64,000 nucleotides of DNA from the NCBI GenBank assembly GCA_015060405.1, contig SUYN01000007.1:25447-89446 (forward strand), read 5' to 3'. The position numbers and the translations under genes are program-made. The DNA comes from Bacteroidales bacterium (GTDB lineage: Bacteria > Bacteroidota > Bacteroidia > Bacteroidales > UBA932). Positions within the stretch are counted from its first letter, which is position 1; each line of letters starts with the position of its first letter. The notes beneath the pieces were generated by a model. It did no database searches. It was given only the letters and a program-made list of their open reading frames with translations, and was not told the DNA's origin. Below are positions 10,366 through 20,543 of this stretch, piece after piece.

Positions 10366-11682
10366 CTATATTTCAACAGGTTCCGCAATAAGATCGTATT
10401 CATCAGCACCAGTGATACGGACCTTGATGAATTCTCCGACAAGAGAATACGGATCCACGTCACCGATGACGGCGGGATCATATTTCACAAGAATCTCGCC
10501 ATCCACCTCCGGACTCTCGAATTCGCTTCTGCAGACAAACACGCCGTCCATAAAGTCATCGACGATCACAACTGTCTCCGATCCGACACGCGACTGATTG
10601 AAGGCGAGAGAGATCTCACTCTGGACTGTCATGAGCTCGTCAAGACGTTCCTGTTTGGTCCTGCAGGTTATGCTGTCCTTGAAGTTTTCTGCTCCATAAG
10701 TCCCCTCCTCCTCTGAATACTTGAACGCGCCCAGCCTTTCGAAACGGGCGTCCTTCACGAAGTCAAGAAGTTCGTTGAAGTCACGTCTGCCCTCTCCCGG
10801 ATGGCCGACTATCATCGTGGTACGGAGCACTACTCCTGGCACCCTGCTTCTCATCTTCTCAATAAGCTCACGGGTCCATGCCCCTGTCACATGCCTGTGC
10901 ATGTTGTCAAGTACCTTATCGGAAATATGCTGAAGCGGGATGTCCATATACCGGCAGACCTTAGGATTGTCAGCCATCTGGTCGAGGACATCTTCAGGAA
11001 ATGATGCAGGATAGGAATAATGTATCCTTATCCATTCTATGCCATCCACCTCAGAGAGCTTCTGGAGAAGTTCGGCCAGAGCCCTGCGCCTGTAAAGATC
11101 GAGTCCGTAATATGTTGTGTCCTGTGCTATGACGATAAGCTCCTTCACTCCCTTGGCTGCCAGCTTTTCTGCTTCAAGCACCAGCTCTTCCATCGGTACC
11201 GACCTGTGCGCTCCTCTGATGAAAGGTATCGCGCAATAGGAGCATCTCCTGTCACATCCTTCGGAAATCTTAAGGTAGGCGTAATGGGACGGAGTCGTAA
11301 GATGTCTTTCTGAGGACTTTGCCGCTGACGGTTCCACCCCAAGCTCACGGATCACGGGATCGAACTCCCTTGCACCGAACCATGCATCAACCTCAGGAAT
11401 CAGTCCTGGGAGCTCTGACGCATAACGCTCTGACAGGCAGCCAAATACAATCACCTTCGAAGCCTCCCCCCTGTTCTTGCGTTCAACAGCCTCAAGGACT
11501 GCCTGGATGGATTCCTCCTTGGCATCCCCGATGAATCCGCAGGTATTGAGAAGAATCACATCAACGGGAATATCCTCTCCCTCCGGAATCAGCTCATAAT
11601 GAGACTCCACTTGGGAAAGGATATGTTCAGTGTCAACCTTGTTCTTGGAACAGCCCAAGGTAATTGCCTGAAGTTTCCTCAT
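10366..11682 (-). CDS. rimO: 30S ribosomal protein S12 methylthiotransferase RimO
   Basis: 438 aa; TLGCSKNKVDTE, radical-SAM CDRRCSYCAIPFIRG, C-terminal TRAM domain. Confidence 0.95.
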   Translation of the reverse strand: MRKLQAITLGCSKNKVDTEHILSQVESHYELIPEGEDIPVDVILLNTCGFIGDAKEESIQAVLEAVERKNRGEASKVIVFGCLSERYASELPGLIPEVDAWFGAREFDPVIRELGVEPSAAKSSERHLTTPSHYAYLKISEGCDRRCSYCAIPFIRGAHRSVPMEELVLEAEKLAAKGVKELIVIAQDTTYYGLDLYRRRALAELLQKLSEVDGIEWIRIHYSYPASFPEDVLDQMADNPKVCRYMDIPLQHISDKVLDNMHRHVTGAWTRELIEKMRSRVPGVVLRTTMIVGHPGEGRRDFNELLDFVKDARFERLGAFKYSEEEGTYGAENFKDSITCRTKQERLDELMTVQSEISLAFNQSRVGSETVVIVDDFMDGVFVCRSEFESPEVDGEILVKYDPAVIGDVDPYSLVGEFIKVRITGADEYDLIAEPVEI

Positions 11683-11688
11683 GTCCGG

Positions 11689-12120
11689 TTACTCCTGCTC
11701 TGTCGCTTCCGTCTCCTCTGCATCGAGGTCAACGAAGTCAAGAGAAGCGTAGTTCTTGAGGGCGTTGTACCATTCTACAACCTTCTTCATATGAGACACG
11801 TAGAAACGGTCACGGTCGTAATCAGGAATGGCCTTCTCGAAGAGTGCCTTGAGAACTGCAGGTTCGGACTTGCCTGACGGAGCATTCTCCTCACCGAGCA
11901 CCTCTTTGAGATTGAGGAAGACCTGCTGGAGCTTCACTTCCTCATCCTCAGTGTAGATCGAGATGTCTGCAAGTGAAGTAATCTTGCTTGTCATTCCTAC
12001 AGAAGTCCTCTTCTTATCGGCAAGAGCCTCTACGATGGCTCCTGTCCTTGCCTGTGAGATATAAAGGTACAAACCGCTCTGACCTGAAATGGCCAGGATT
12101 TTTGAAAGATCTGTTTTCAT
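11689..12120 (-). CDS. DUF5606 family protein
   Basis: 143 aa; LSKILAISGQSGLYLYISQARTGAIVEAL N-terminus typical of this Bacteroidota family. Confidence 0.75.
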   Translation of the reverse strand: MKTDLSKILAISGQSGLYLYISQARTGAIVEALADKKRTSVGMTSKITSLADISIYTEDEEVKLQQVFLNLKEVLGEENAPSGKSEPAVLKALFEKAIPDYDRDRFYVSHMKKVVEWYNALKNYASLDFVDLDAEETEATEQE

Positions 12121-12740
12121 TTCTTAATAAATTGTTTATGTATATTCGACATTAATTCTTCTACCTTGTCTGCAAGCTCCGCAGGAGTCCCGTCGTTGCA
12201 TATTGCAAAATCCACACGAGGATCGGTTTCTCCCTGTGACAATCTGTTCATCAGGGGCTGGCTTGCCATCCTCGAGCGGACAGCCTCAATGTCAGCGCCA
12301 TCCCTTGAAGATGCTCTGGATGCCCTCAGTTCCAAGGGCGCATCCACCAGCACTACAATATCCGGCAGGCCGTCAAACTGCGGCTTTTCAAGAATGGTTG
12401 CAGACTCGAACACAATCACTTCCTCGCCGGCATTCCGTCTCTTGAACTTCTCGAAATCCTCGATCAGCGCAGGAAAGACAAGTGACTCCACTGTCGCAAG
12501 CGCGTCCTTGTCAGAAAAGATCCTCTGAGCAAGAAGGCGGGGCTGGAAGACACCGTTCCCGTCACGCAGGACACAGTCCAAAGCCTCCTCGATGGAAGCC
12601 AGCAGACCGTTGTCCTCTACATACAGGGCCTTGACTCTGGCATCCGCATCGTACTGGGCGGTCCATCCTCTTTCATACATCATCCTGCACACCGACGACT
12701 TGCCGCTACCAATGCCACCGGTGACAACCACCACACTCAT
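12117..12740 (-). CDS. coaE: Dephospho-CoA kinase
   Basis: VVVVTGGIGSGKSSVCRMM P-loop; DADARVKALY; short kinase. Confidence 0.92.
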   Translation of the reverse strand: MSVVVVTGGIGSGKSSVCRMMYERGWTAQYDADARVKALYVEDNGLLASIEEALDCVLRDGNGVFQPRLLAQRIFSDKDALATVESLVFPALIEDFEKFKRRNAGEEVIVFESATILEKPQFDGLPDIVVLVDAPLELRASRASSRDGADIEAVRSRMASQPLMNRLSQGETDPRVDFAICNDGTPAELADKVEELMSNIHKQFIKK

Positions 12741-13714
12741 CACTTGTCCTCCAGGAAACAGTTTACAGCCACCGGATCGGCTTCAAAAGCGATGAAACCA
12801 CGTGGCTGGCCTGCAAGTCTGACAGGACATTTTCCGGAAATCGAATTCTGAAAATCCCTGTAGTCCACATAGAGTTCCAGCCCTTCTTCCGGATCCGCCT
12901 CCAGCGGGAAGGTGCATTTTATCTTCACCTGCGCTGACGAAGGAAAGACCACGAGATTCTTTTCTGCCGGCACATTCACAGCGTTGACCGGCAAGGTCGT
13001 CACGACCTCCACATATCTTCTTACATCCACCTTATAGTGTATGTCATCTATGGAGTATTCCAGTTCAGGCATGTTCTCAAGCTTGACCAGTCCCTGTACG
13101 GATGTAGAGAGGTCGGTGTGCTTGATCGGCTCGGTAAAGACCTTCTCCACGCGCTCAAGCCTGTATGGTTCACCGTACACTATCACAGAATCGGGAGAGA
13201 ACTGAAGTTCGCCTTCAGCCATGTACTGGGGCATGTAGGTGAGGGAATACACCGGCTGGACCGGCACCTTCTTGTGGGATATTTCCGGGAAGGTGAAGAA
13301 TACCGTGTCAGAAACGAAGAATTCCAGTGTGACTCCGTCTCCATAGATCAGATGAGAGTACTCGAACAGATCCTGTGAAAGTATGTAGAACTGGTCCCCG
13401 TCCTTATGCCTCAGCACTTCCGGCTTGAAATCGACATATGTCGGGATGCGTCCAGTCCTGATGTCAGAAAGGATGAAACGGTAACCTGTCGCTCGTCCTC
13501 TGGCTATGATGTCGCTGTGGTTTTCCGATTCGGCCGCTCGTCCGTCTATCTTGCAATGAGCAACCACTGAAGCTGATATGTAATCCGTGTACTTCAGAGA
13601 AAGGTTGTGAATGAGCCAGGTACTGAACGCCAAAAGGAGAGCCAGCAGAAAAACCGCCAGATCTCTCCCCGTGATGTTCAGCAAGCGCAATATCCTATGA
13701 TAAAGCCTTCTCAT
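12740..13714 (-). CDS. YbbR-like (CdaR-type) domain protein
   Basis: 324 aa; one N-terminal TM (DLAVFLLALLLAFSTWLIHNLS) and repeated YbbR-like beta domains; between coaE and yajC. Confidence 0.7.
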   Translation of the reverse strand: MRRLYHRILRLLNITGRDLAVFLLALLLAFSTWLIHNLSLKYTDYISASVVAHCKIDGRAAESENHSDIIARGRATGYRFILSDIRTGRIPTYVDFKPEVLRHKDGDQFYILSQDLFEYSHLIYGDGVTLEFFVSDTVFFTFPEISHKKVPVQPVYSLTYMPQYMAEGELQFSPDSVIVYGEPYRLERVEKVFTEPIKHTDLSTSVQGLVKLENMPELEYSIDDIHYKVDVRRYVEVVTTLPVNAVNVPAEKNLVVFPSSAQVKIKCTFPLEADPEEGLELYVDYRDFQNSISGKCPVRLAGQPRGFIAFEADPVAVNCFLEDK

Positions 13715-13730
13715 TCGTTTCCGGCTGAAG

Positions 13731-14033
13731 CTATACCTGCTCTGTGTAGTCCTTTACGAGAGCCTGCTTGCTTACGCGGATCTTGACATTGTTGTCAACC
13801 TCGATAAGCACTGTTCCTTCCTTCACTTCGCATACCGTGCCGTAGATGCCGCCTACAGTGACCACCTTGTCACCCTTCTTGAGGCTGTCGCGGAAAGCCT
13901 GAAGTTCCTTCTGCTGCTTTCTCTGCGGACGGATCATGAAGAACCACATTACTACGAAGATGAGGATGAGCATGATCCACATTGAAAGTCCGCCACCCTG
14001 TGCAGCAGGTGCTGCCTGTAAAACTGTAAACAT
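13731..14033 (-). CDS. yajC: Preprotein translocase subunit YajC
   Basis: FFMIRPQRKQQKELQAFRDSLKKGDKVVTVGGIYGTV signature. Confidence 0.95.
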   Translation of the reverse strand: MFTVLQAAPAAQGGGLSMWIMLILIFVVMWFFMIRPQRKQQKELQAFRDSLKKGDKVVTVGGIYGTVCEVKEGTVLIEVDNNVKIRVSKQALVKDYTEQV

Positions 14034-14064
14034 AATTATCTGATTTTAAAAGTTATTATTGCCA

Positions 14065-15024
14065 TTAAAGAAGTCCTTTGCCTTCCTTCCTGATTGCCCC
14101 TTCGTTCACGAGGGACTGGGCAAGCCTGTCAAGAAGTCCGTTCACGAACGAACGGCTCTTCGGAGTGCCGTAGAACTTCGAGATCTCCACATACTCGTTG
14201 ATGGACACCTTCAGCGGAATCGTCGGGAAGGTCACTGCCTCGGCAAGACCCATTACGATGAGAACGACGTCGGTAGAGAAGAGACGTTCCTTCTCCCATC
14301 CGGTCACAGACTCTGCAACCATGGCCGAGTACTTCTCGTATCCTGCAAAGGATGCCTGCAGGAGTTTCCTTACAAAGAACTTGTCGCTTTCCACCCCTTC
14401 GCCCTTGAGCATCTCGCTCTGGTAGAGAGGCAGGAGGCTCCAGGATTCACCGGATGCAAAGCTCCTGAAGGTCTTGCAGCACCATGTCAATGAATATGCC
14501 AGGTCGTCATTCCAATAGAGGGACTTTTCCTCAAGAAGTGTCTCCAGCTCCTCGCTGTCCACGAACTCCTCTTCAAAGATCCTTGTAAAGAGCCTGCAGT
14601 CCTCGGCAAGCGACCTCTCCGGACTTGCCATATACTCGGCATAATAGTCCTTTGATGCTACGGACGTCATGATCTTCTTGAGAAGAAGGTCATACTGCGA
14701 CCAGTCGAATTTCTTCTTCTTGAATACCTTCTGGAACTCCTCGTCATTATCCAGAAGTCTTGCAAGAGCATTCTCTGCAAACTTCATGTTCGGGTTGCGC
14801 TCCTCCTCGGTCGGATTGAACTTGGATTTCAGGGATTCTATCCTTTCCTGCGCTATTTTTGTCAACGGCGACACGATTCCTAGCATGTAAATATAGAGGT
14901 CTCTTGTCGCCTCACAAGACACTTCAAGCTGACTTTCGGCCTGCGAAAGAGTCACATTGCCGGATAAGATGCTGCTATACAGCACTTTGAAGGCCTTGAT
15001 TCTGAGAATTCGTCTGTTAAGCAT
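14065..15024 (-). CDS. nusB: Transcription antitermination factor NusB
   Basis: 319-aa Bacteroidota-length NusB; C-terminal PLKVSINEYVEISKFYGTPKSRSFVNGLLD. Confidence 0.9.
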   Translation of the reverse strand: MLNRRILRIKAFKVLYSSILSGNVTLSQAESQLEVSCEATRDLYIYMLGIVSPLTKIAQERIESLKSKFNPTEEERNPNMKFAENALARLLDNDEEFQKVFKKKKFDWSQYDLLLKKIMTSVASKDYYAEYMASPERSLAEDCRLFTRIFEEEFVDSEELETLLEEKSLYWNDDLAYSLTWCCKTFRSFASGESWSLLPLYQSEMLKGEGVESDKFFVRKLLQASFAGYEKYSAMVAESVTGWEKERLFSTDVVLIVMGLAEAVTFPTIPLKVSINEYVEISKFYGTPKSRSFVNGLLDRLAQSLVNEGAIRKEGKGLL

Positions 15025-15045
15025 AATTTATATCAAAAATTTATG

Positions 15046-15053
15046 CAAAGATA
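15046..15053 (-). promoter_or_regulatory. Bacteroidota -7 element for nusB operon
   Basis: TATCTTTG on minus strand upstream of nusB (TAnnTTTG consensus). Confidence 0.55.
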
Positions 15054-15075
15054 CACGCATTTTCAGAAAAATCCC

Positions 15076-15083
15076 TAACTTTG
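15076..15083 (+). promoter_or_regulatory. Bacteroidota -7 element for PUR-family gene
   Basis: TAACTTTG about 29 bp upstream of ATG 15112. Confidence 0.6.
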
Positions 15084-15111
15084 TAAAGATTTACTTAAAA
15101 AAAGATATGCT

Positions 15112-15444
15112 ATGTATAGTGAGGATTACGATGGAGCAAATGCTCAGGAGCGTTCAGGTGAGGACATCTATTCAAAACCTGTAAGAGCTGGAAAGCGTAC
15201 ATACTTCTTTGACGTCAAGGCCACGAAAGGCAACGACTACTACCTGACGATCACTGAAAGCAAGCGCAAGGTAGACAACAACGGCCACTACGCCTATGAC
15301 AAACACAAGATCTTTCTCTACAAGGAGGACTTTGAGAAATTCGCGGAAGGCCTCGAGGAAGTGATCAAGTACATCAAGACCAATTGTCTGAAAGGCAACG
15401 AGTCGAAAGACAACTTTACAGACGTGAACTTTGAAGAATTATAA
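15112..15444 (+). CDS. PUR-alpha-like family DNA/RNA-binding protein (DUF3276)
   Basis: 110 aa; KRTYFFDVKATKGNDYYLTITESKRK...YEKHKIFLYKEDF-like PUR repeat. Confidence 0.88.
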   Translation: MYSEDYDGANAQERSGEDIYSKPVRAGKRTYFFDVKATKGNDYYLTITESKRKVDNNGHYAYDKHKIFLYKEDFEKFAEGLEEVIKYIKTNCLKGNESKDNFTDVNFEEL

Positions 15445-15455
15445 TCAACCGCATC

Positions 15456-15482
15456 AGGACAACCGCTCAGGTTGTCCTTTAT
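15456..15482 (+). terminator. Intrinsic terminator
   Basis: AGGACAACC-GCTCA-GGTTGTCCTTTATT. Confidence 0.8.
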
Positions 15483-15491
15483 TGTAATATC

Positions 15492-17498
15492 ATGAACAGT
15501 TACGGATTCATTCGTACAGCAGCCGCTGTACCTTCAGTCAGGATTGCAGACACGACATTCAACACCAGTGAGATCTGCCGTCTTATCGCAGAAGCTTCTG
15601 ACAAAGAAGTTTCACTTGCAGTATTCCCCGAACTTTCGCTCACAGGAAGTTCGTGCGGCGACCTTTTCCTTCAGGACCTTCTTGTGAAGGGGGCAGAAGA
15701 AGGGGTGAAGAAGATTGCGGACTTCAGCCGCGGAAAGTCTGTCACTACAGTCATCGGAGCCCCTGTTCCGTATAGAGGACGTCTTTACAGCTGCGCCATA
15801 GTGGTCAGGAACGGAAACATCAAGGGAATAGTGCCCAAGACATACCTTACGGCAGAAGAAGGAAGATGGTTCGCCTCCGGAGCCGATTTCCTGTCATCGG
15901 AAGTAAGAAATGACGGCACTTATCTGGACAACGGAAAGGACTGCGTGCGCGAAGGCTTCTGCGGAGAGATAAGATATGCCGGACAGAAATCCAACATATC
16001 CCCAGACATGCTTTTCGGGATCGGTCACTGCACCTTTGCCGTCGAACTGGGGAACGACATGTGGGCACCCGTACCTCCGTCTTCATTCCATGCCGCCCAG
16101 GGAGCGCAGGTGATAGTGAACCTGTCGGCAGACAGGGAGATTCTGATGAGGGACACCTACAGAAAGGACCTGCTCAGGCAACATTCCGCAAGGAACATCT
16201 GCGGCTATGTCTACGCATCTGCTGGATTCGGCGAATCCACCCAGGACAATATATATGCAGGCGCCGCATCGGTCTGGGAGAACGGTCAGATGCTTGCGGA
16301 AAGCGAAAGATACAGCATGGAATCATCGCTCACGGTTGCAGACATCGACATACAGAAGATAGAAGTCCTCAGGCGGAGAAATCCTTTGAGAATCATATCT
16401 CCGGCCGGCACGGATGCATCGACTTATTACAGGAATTATGAAAGAAGGAACATAGGAGACCCTTGCTGCACGGACTTCGAAAGCCGTCTGTTCAGAGCCA
16501 TAGAGCCGCACCCTTTCGCACCGGCCGAAGGCCTGCCCGAAAGATGCCGCGAGATTCTTTCCATCCAGGTGGCAGCCCTGATGACCAGACTCAGGCACAT
16601 CGGCTGCAGGACTGCCGTGTTAGGCATCTCCGGAGGTCTGGACAGTACTCTGGCGCTGCTGGTTGCCGTCCTCGCCACTGACAGGCTCGGATGGTCAAGA
16701 GACCGCATAGTCGCAGTGACCATGCCTGGCTTCGGCACCACGTCCAGGACAAAGAACAACGCATGGGCCCTTATGGAAGCCCTGAGCGTGACGTGCAGGG
16801 AAATCTCCATCGTCCCTGCGTGCGAGCAGCATTTCAAGGACATCTCCCATGACTCTGCCCTTCACGATGCGACCTACGAGAATTCCCAGGCACGCGAAAG
16901 GACACAGATCCTCATGGACATAGCCAACCAGACAAACGGAATAGTCATCGGTACCGGAGACCTTTCCGAGCTGGCACTCGGCTGGGCGACCTACAACGGA
17001 GACCACATGTCCATGTACGGGGTAAACGGCGGCATCCCCAAGACATTGGTACGCAGCCTCGTGAAATGGGCGGCAGAAAACAGGTTCGGCATCACTTCAG
17101 AAGATCCGGAGGGCCGCAGCGTCAAGGATATCCTTCTTGACATCGTGGACACCCCTATCAGTCCGGAACTTCTTCCTGCAAATGAACAAGGCGAGATACA
17201 GCAGGTAACCGAAGACCTTGTGGGGCCATACGAACTTCACGATTTCTTCATATACAATTTCGTAAAGTCCGGCTATAATCCCGAGAAGATATACTTCCTT
17301 GCACGCAAGGCCTTCGACTACGACGACCAGACCATCCTGAAATGGCTGAAGACCTTCATCAGAAGGTTCTTCAACCAGCAGTTCAAGCGTTCGTGCATGC
17401 CTGACGGGCCGAGGGTAGGTTCTGTGGGTCTTTCCCCTCGCGGAGGCTACATCATGCCGTCAGACGCATGGAGCACATTATTTTCAGAAGACTTGTAA
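15492..17498 (+). CDS. nadE: Glutamine-dependent NAD+ synthetase
   Basis: 668 aa; N-terminal nitrilase-like amidase plus GISGGLDSTLALLVAV PP-loop synthetase domain. Confidence 0.95.
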   Translation: MNSYGFIRTAAAVPSVRIADTTFNTSEICRLIAEASDKEVSLAVFPELSLTGSSCGDLFLQDLLVKGAEEGVKKIADFSRGKSVTTVIGAPVPYRGRLYSCAIVVRNGNIKGIVPKTYLTAEEGRWFASGADFLSSEVRNDGTYLDNGKDCVREGFCGEIRYAGQKSNISPDMLFGIGHCTFAVELGNDMWAPVPPSSFHAAQGAQVIVNLSADREILMRDTYRKDLLRQHSARNICGYVYASAGFGESTQDNIYAGAASVWENGQMLAESERYSMESSLTVADIDIQKIEVLRRRNPLRIISPAGTDASTYYRNYERRNIGDPCCTDFESRLFRAIEPHPFAPAEGLPERCREILSIQVAALMTRLRHIGCRTAVLGISGGLDSTLALLVAVLATDRLGWSRDRIVAVTMPGFGTTSRTKNNAWALMEALSVTCREISIVPACEQHFKDISHDSALHDATYENSQARERTQILMDIANQTNGIVIGTGDLSELALGWATYNGDHMSMYGVNGGIPKTLVRSLVKWAAENRFGITSEDPEGRSVKDILLDIVDTPISPELLPANEQGEIQQVTEDLVGPYELHDFFIYNFVKSGYNPEKIYFLARKAFDYDDQTILKWLKTFIRRFFNQQFKRSCMPDGPRVGSVGLSPRGGYIMPSDAWSTLFSEDL

Positions 17499-17510
17499 AG
17501 AAACGCATAC

Positions 17511-18347
17511 ATGAGAAGATCCATACTTGCCATAATGACATTTCTCCTCGGGATGGCGGCAGCAGCGCAGAACCGGCTGGAGAGTCTCGAGACAGTCTAC
17601 AAAGACAGGAACGTCACATTCAGAAAGATTGACAGTCACACATGGATGGGCTCAGGAAAGGTCATGTCGTCCGAGACCATATATTTGATTGAAGGCAAGA
17701 AGAAGGCCCTGCTGATAGATGCTGGGACAGACATGCCAGGGCTGGACAGGATAGTTTCGGGAATAACGAGAAAGCCCGTCACCTTAGTGCTGACCCACGT
17801 GCACCCAGACCATGCAGGAGCAGTCGGATGCTTCGATGAAGTCTGGATCAACCCGGCTGACAGCATCAATATTCCTGACTTCATGGCAGACTATAAAGGC
17901 ACCGTAAGGTATCTGGAGAACGGCCAGCTGTTCGATCTCGGAGGAAGAGTGCTGGAGACATATTTCACACCGGGACACACTCCGGGCTCAACAACCTTCC
18001 TGGAGGTGGGCACTGACAAGGGCTACAGCGGAGATGCTTTCGGCAACGGCAACCTCCTTGTGTTCTGCGACTTCCAGACACTCATCCGGACTTGCAGAGA
18101 TTCATATTCCTACTTCAGCAGCAAGGGATATACGAAATTCTACTGCGGACATTTTTCCGGATCCAACTTCGAGACCATGGACAGGATAAGACTCATCCAG
18201 ACCCTGGCTGAAGAGGCCCTTGCCGGAAAAATCGAAGGTGAGCCTACAGACGGATTCGGCAACATCAACAAAGTCATCGTCAGAGACAACTTCAGACTGA
18301 ATTACAACGACCTCATGCTCGAGGAGGAAAAGTCCTCCTCGAGGTAA
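17511..18347 (+). CDS. MBL-fold metallo-hydrolase with signal peptide
   Basis: LTHVHPDHAGAVG (HxHxDH) and FTPGHTPGSTTF motifs; N-terminal signal peptide. Confidence 0.9.
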   Translation: MRRSILAIMTFLLGMAAAAQNRLESLETVYKDRNVTFRKIDSHTWMGSGKVMSSETIYLIEGKKKALLIDAGTDMPGLDRIVSGITRKPVTLVLTHVHPDHAGAVGCFDEVWINPADSINIPDFMADYKGTVRYLENGQLFDLGGRVLETYFTPGHTPGSTTFLEVGTDKGYSGDAFGNGNLLVFCDFQTLIRTCRDSYSYFSSKGYTKFYCGHFSGSNFETMDRIRLIQTLAEEALAGKIEGEPTDGFGNINKVIVRDNFRLNYNDLMLEEEKSSSR

Positions 18348-18398
18348 GATAAGAACGATTCTTCTGACGGGATAGGTCTGAAGAGAAATGACTGACGT

Positions 18399-19226
18399 CT
18401 AAAGGGATCCGATTATCCTGGCGAACAGGGTGGTCATCTTTTCCGCGGCCGCATCTGCAGCCACCACCACATCGTCTCCATCATTGACATAGTCATCCGC
18501 ATAGTCGTCATGGGCCTCATTGGTGATGACCGACATGCCGAAGACAGGAATCGAAGAATGACGTGCCACGATGACTTCAGGAATAGTGGACATTCCGACT
18601 GCATCGGCGCCGATAAGCCTGTAGTACTTATACTCTGCAGGTGTCTCGTATGTCGGGCCTGTACTTGCGAAATACACTCCGCTCTTGAGCTCGTAGCCCA
18701 GTCCTGCCGCGATTTCGAAAGCCCTCATCCTGAGCGACTTGTCGTATGGTCTCGTCATGTCGGGGAATCGAGGTCCGAACTCATCCATGTTAGGGCCGAT
18801 GAGAGGGTTCGGAAGATGGCTGATATGGTCTGTAATCACCATCATGTCACCTACCTTGAAGTCGAAGTTCACACCGCCCGCAGCATTTGACACAAAGAGA
18901 TACTGGATGCCGAGCACCTTCATGACCCTGATAGGAAGGGTCACAAGCTCCATCGGATATCCTTCATAATAGTGGAAACGTCCCTGCATCGCGACCACGA
19001 ACTTGCCGCCAAGTTCGCCTGCGATGAAGTTTCCCTTGTGCCCCACTGCAGTAGAGACAGGAAAGCCCGGAATCTCCTTATACGGTATGACGGTCCTGTT
19101 CTCGATCTTGTCCGCCAGCTTGCCGAGGCCGCTGCCGAGAACGATGCCTGCAAAAGGTTTTCTGCCGTCAAGCTTCGCCGCGATATATTCCGCGGCCTTC
19201 ATTATCTTTTCTACTCTTGGATCCAT
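18399..19226 (-). CDS. Purine-nucleoside phosphorylase (PNP family)
   Basis: 275 aa; [44 protein letters not shown] motifs. Confidence 0.94.
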   Translation of the reverse strand: MDPRVEKIMKAAEYIAAKLDGRKPFAGIVLGSGLGKLADKIENRTVIPYKEIPGFPVSTAVGHKGNFIAGELGGKFVVAMQGRFHYYEGYPMELVTLPIRVMKVLGIQYLFVSNAAGGVNFDFKVGDMMVITDHISHLPNPLIGPNMDEFGPRFPDMTRPYDKSLRMRAFEIAAGLGYELKSGVYFASTGPTYETPAEYKYYRLIGADAVGMSTIPEVIVARHSSIPVFGMSVITNEAHDDYADDYVNDGDDVVVAADAAAEKMTTLFARIIGSL

Positions 19227-19259
19227 ATTCTTTTCCAGTTCAAGTTTCGCAAATGTAAA

Positions 19260-20543
19260 TTAATGTACGGCCGGCAGCTTGGAAAGCACTTTTGCAGCTT
19301 CTGAAAGGATCTCCTTTTCTCCTTCCACCACTCTTCCACGCATCACGAATCTTCCGTTGCATATGACAGAATCTATGCAGTCGGAATGTGCTGAGTAGAC
19401 AAGGTTGGCTTCAAAGGAGCCGGTGGAAAGGAAACTATAGTTCTGAGTGTCCACGATCAGGAGGTCTGCCAAGGCACCCTCACGGATCCGGCCTATCTCG
19501 AGACCGAGAGCCTTGCCTGCATTCGAAGTCGCCATGCATATGAGCTCGTCAAGAGGCATGGCTGAAGGATCATCCCTCCATGCCTTCTGTATCATGGCGG
19601 AAGTCTTCATTGTCTCCAGCATGTCAAGGTTGTTGGAAGAAGCACAGCCGTCAGTTCCGAGACATATGTTCGCTCCGGCATCCCTCAGTTCATTATATAG
19701 GAATCTGTATCCGGACGCGAGCTTGAGGTTGGAATTCACATTGTGCACGCAGGTGACACCTCTTTCTCCAAGGATCCTGATGTCTTCTTCTGAAACCCAA
19801 AGTGTGTGTGCAGCGATCAAATCCGGACCGAGGACTCCAAGGCTGTCAAGGTACTGTACAGGAGACATTCCGTCATGAAGCTCCTTGCAGTCAGCGACTT
19901 CCTTGCGTGTCTCGGACACATGGACATGGATCTTCAGGCCCCTCTCCCGTGCGAAACGGGCAGCCCAGAGAATCATTTCCTCAGTCACCGAATATATGGC
20001 GTGGATAGCTATCGCAAAGAGTGAATGGTCGTTCCATTTCATCGCCTCTTCATACATTTCAAGACACTGCGCCTTCTGGCGTTCCGCCTCCTGAGGATCG
20101 TTCCTGTCACATATCACATATGCAAGGACAGGACGAAGTCCCATCTCCATTGCGGCCTTGTGAGCCATCGGCATATGCCAGTAGTGGTCATTGAAGGTAG
20201 TCGTGCCTGTCTTTATCATCTCCAGGCATGCAACCTTTGTCGCATGATACACATATTCTTCATCTATTGCGGACTCGATCTTCCATATGCGGTCAAGCCA
20301 GTCGTGGAAGGCGATGTCCTCTCCGACGCCACGCATCATCGACATTCCGGCATGGGTATGCATGTTCACAAGGCCAGGGAAGGCTGTCTTTCCGGTACAG
20401 TCGACGACCTCTGCTGATGCAGCTGCATCCGCAAGCTTTTCACCGCCGGCGGGGGCGATGGCCGCTATAAGTCCATCCTCAATCAGGATATCTGACACAA
20501 TTCCCTCTGACACAATATTTTTCAACAGTATCCTATTCATAGG
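19260..20543 (-). CDS. Amidohydrolase, S-adenosylhomocysteine / 5'-methylthioadenosine deaminase-like
   Basis: LVNMHTHAGMSMMRG, HVHVSETRKE, LGTDGCASSNNLDM motifs of the MtaD/SAH deaminase family. Confidence 0.85.
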   Translation of the reverse strand, partial: PMNRILLKNIVSEGIVSDILIEDGLIAAIAPAGGEKLADAAASAEVVDCTGKTAFPGLVNMHTHAGMSMMRGVGEDIAFHDWLDRIWKIESAIDEEYVYHATKVACLEMIKTGTTTFNDHYWHMPMAHKAAMEMGLRPVLAYVICDRNDPQEAERQKAQCLEMYEEAMKWNDHSLFAIAIHAIYSVTEEMILWAARFARERGLKIHVHVSETRKEVADCKELHDGMSPVQYLDSLGVLGPDLIAAHTLWVSEEDIRILGERGVTCVHNVNSNLKLASGYRFLYNELRDAGANICLGTDGCASSNNLDMLETMKTSAMIQKAWRDDPSAMPLDELICMATSNAGKALGLEIGRIREGALADLLIVDTQNYSFLSTGSFEANLVYSAHSDCIDSVICNGRFVMRGRVVEGEKEILSEAAKVLSKLPAVH

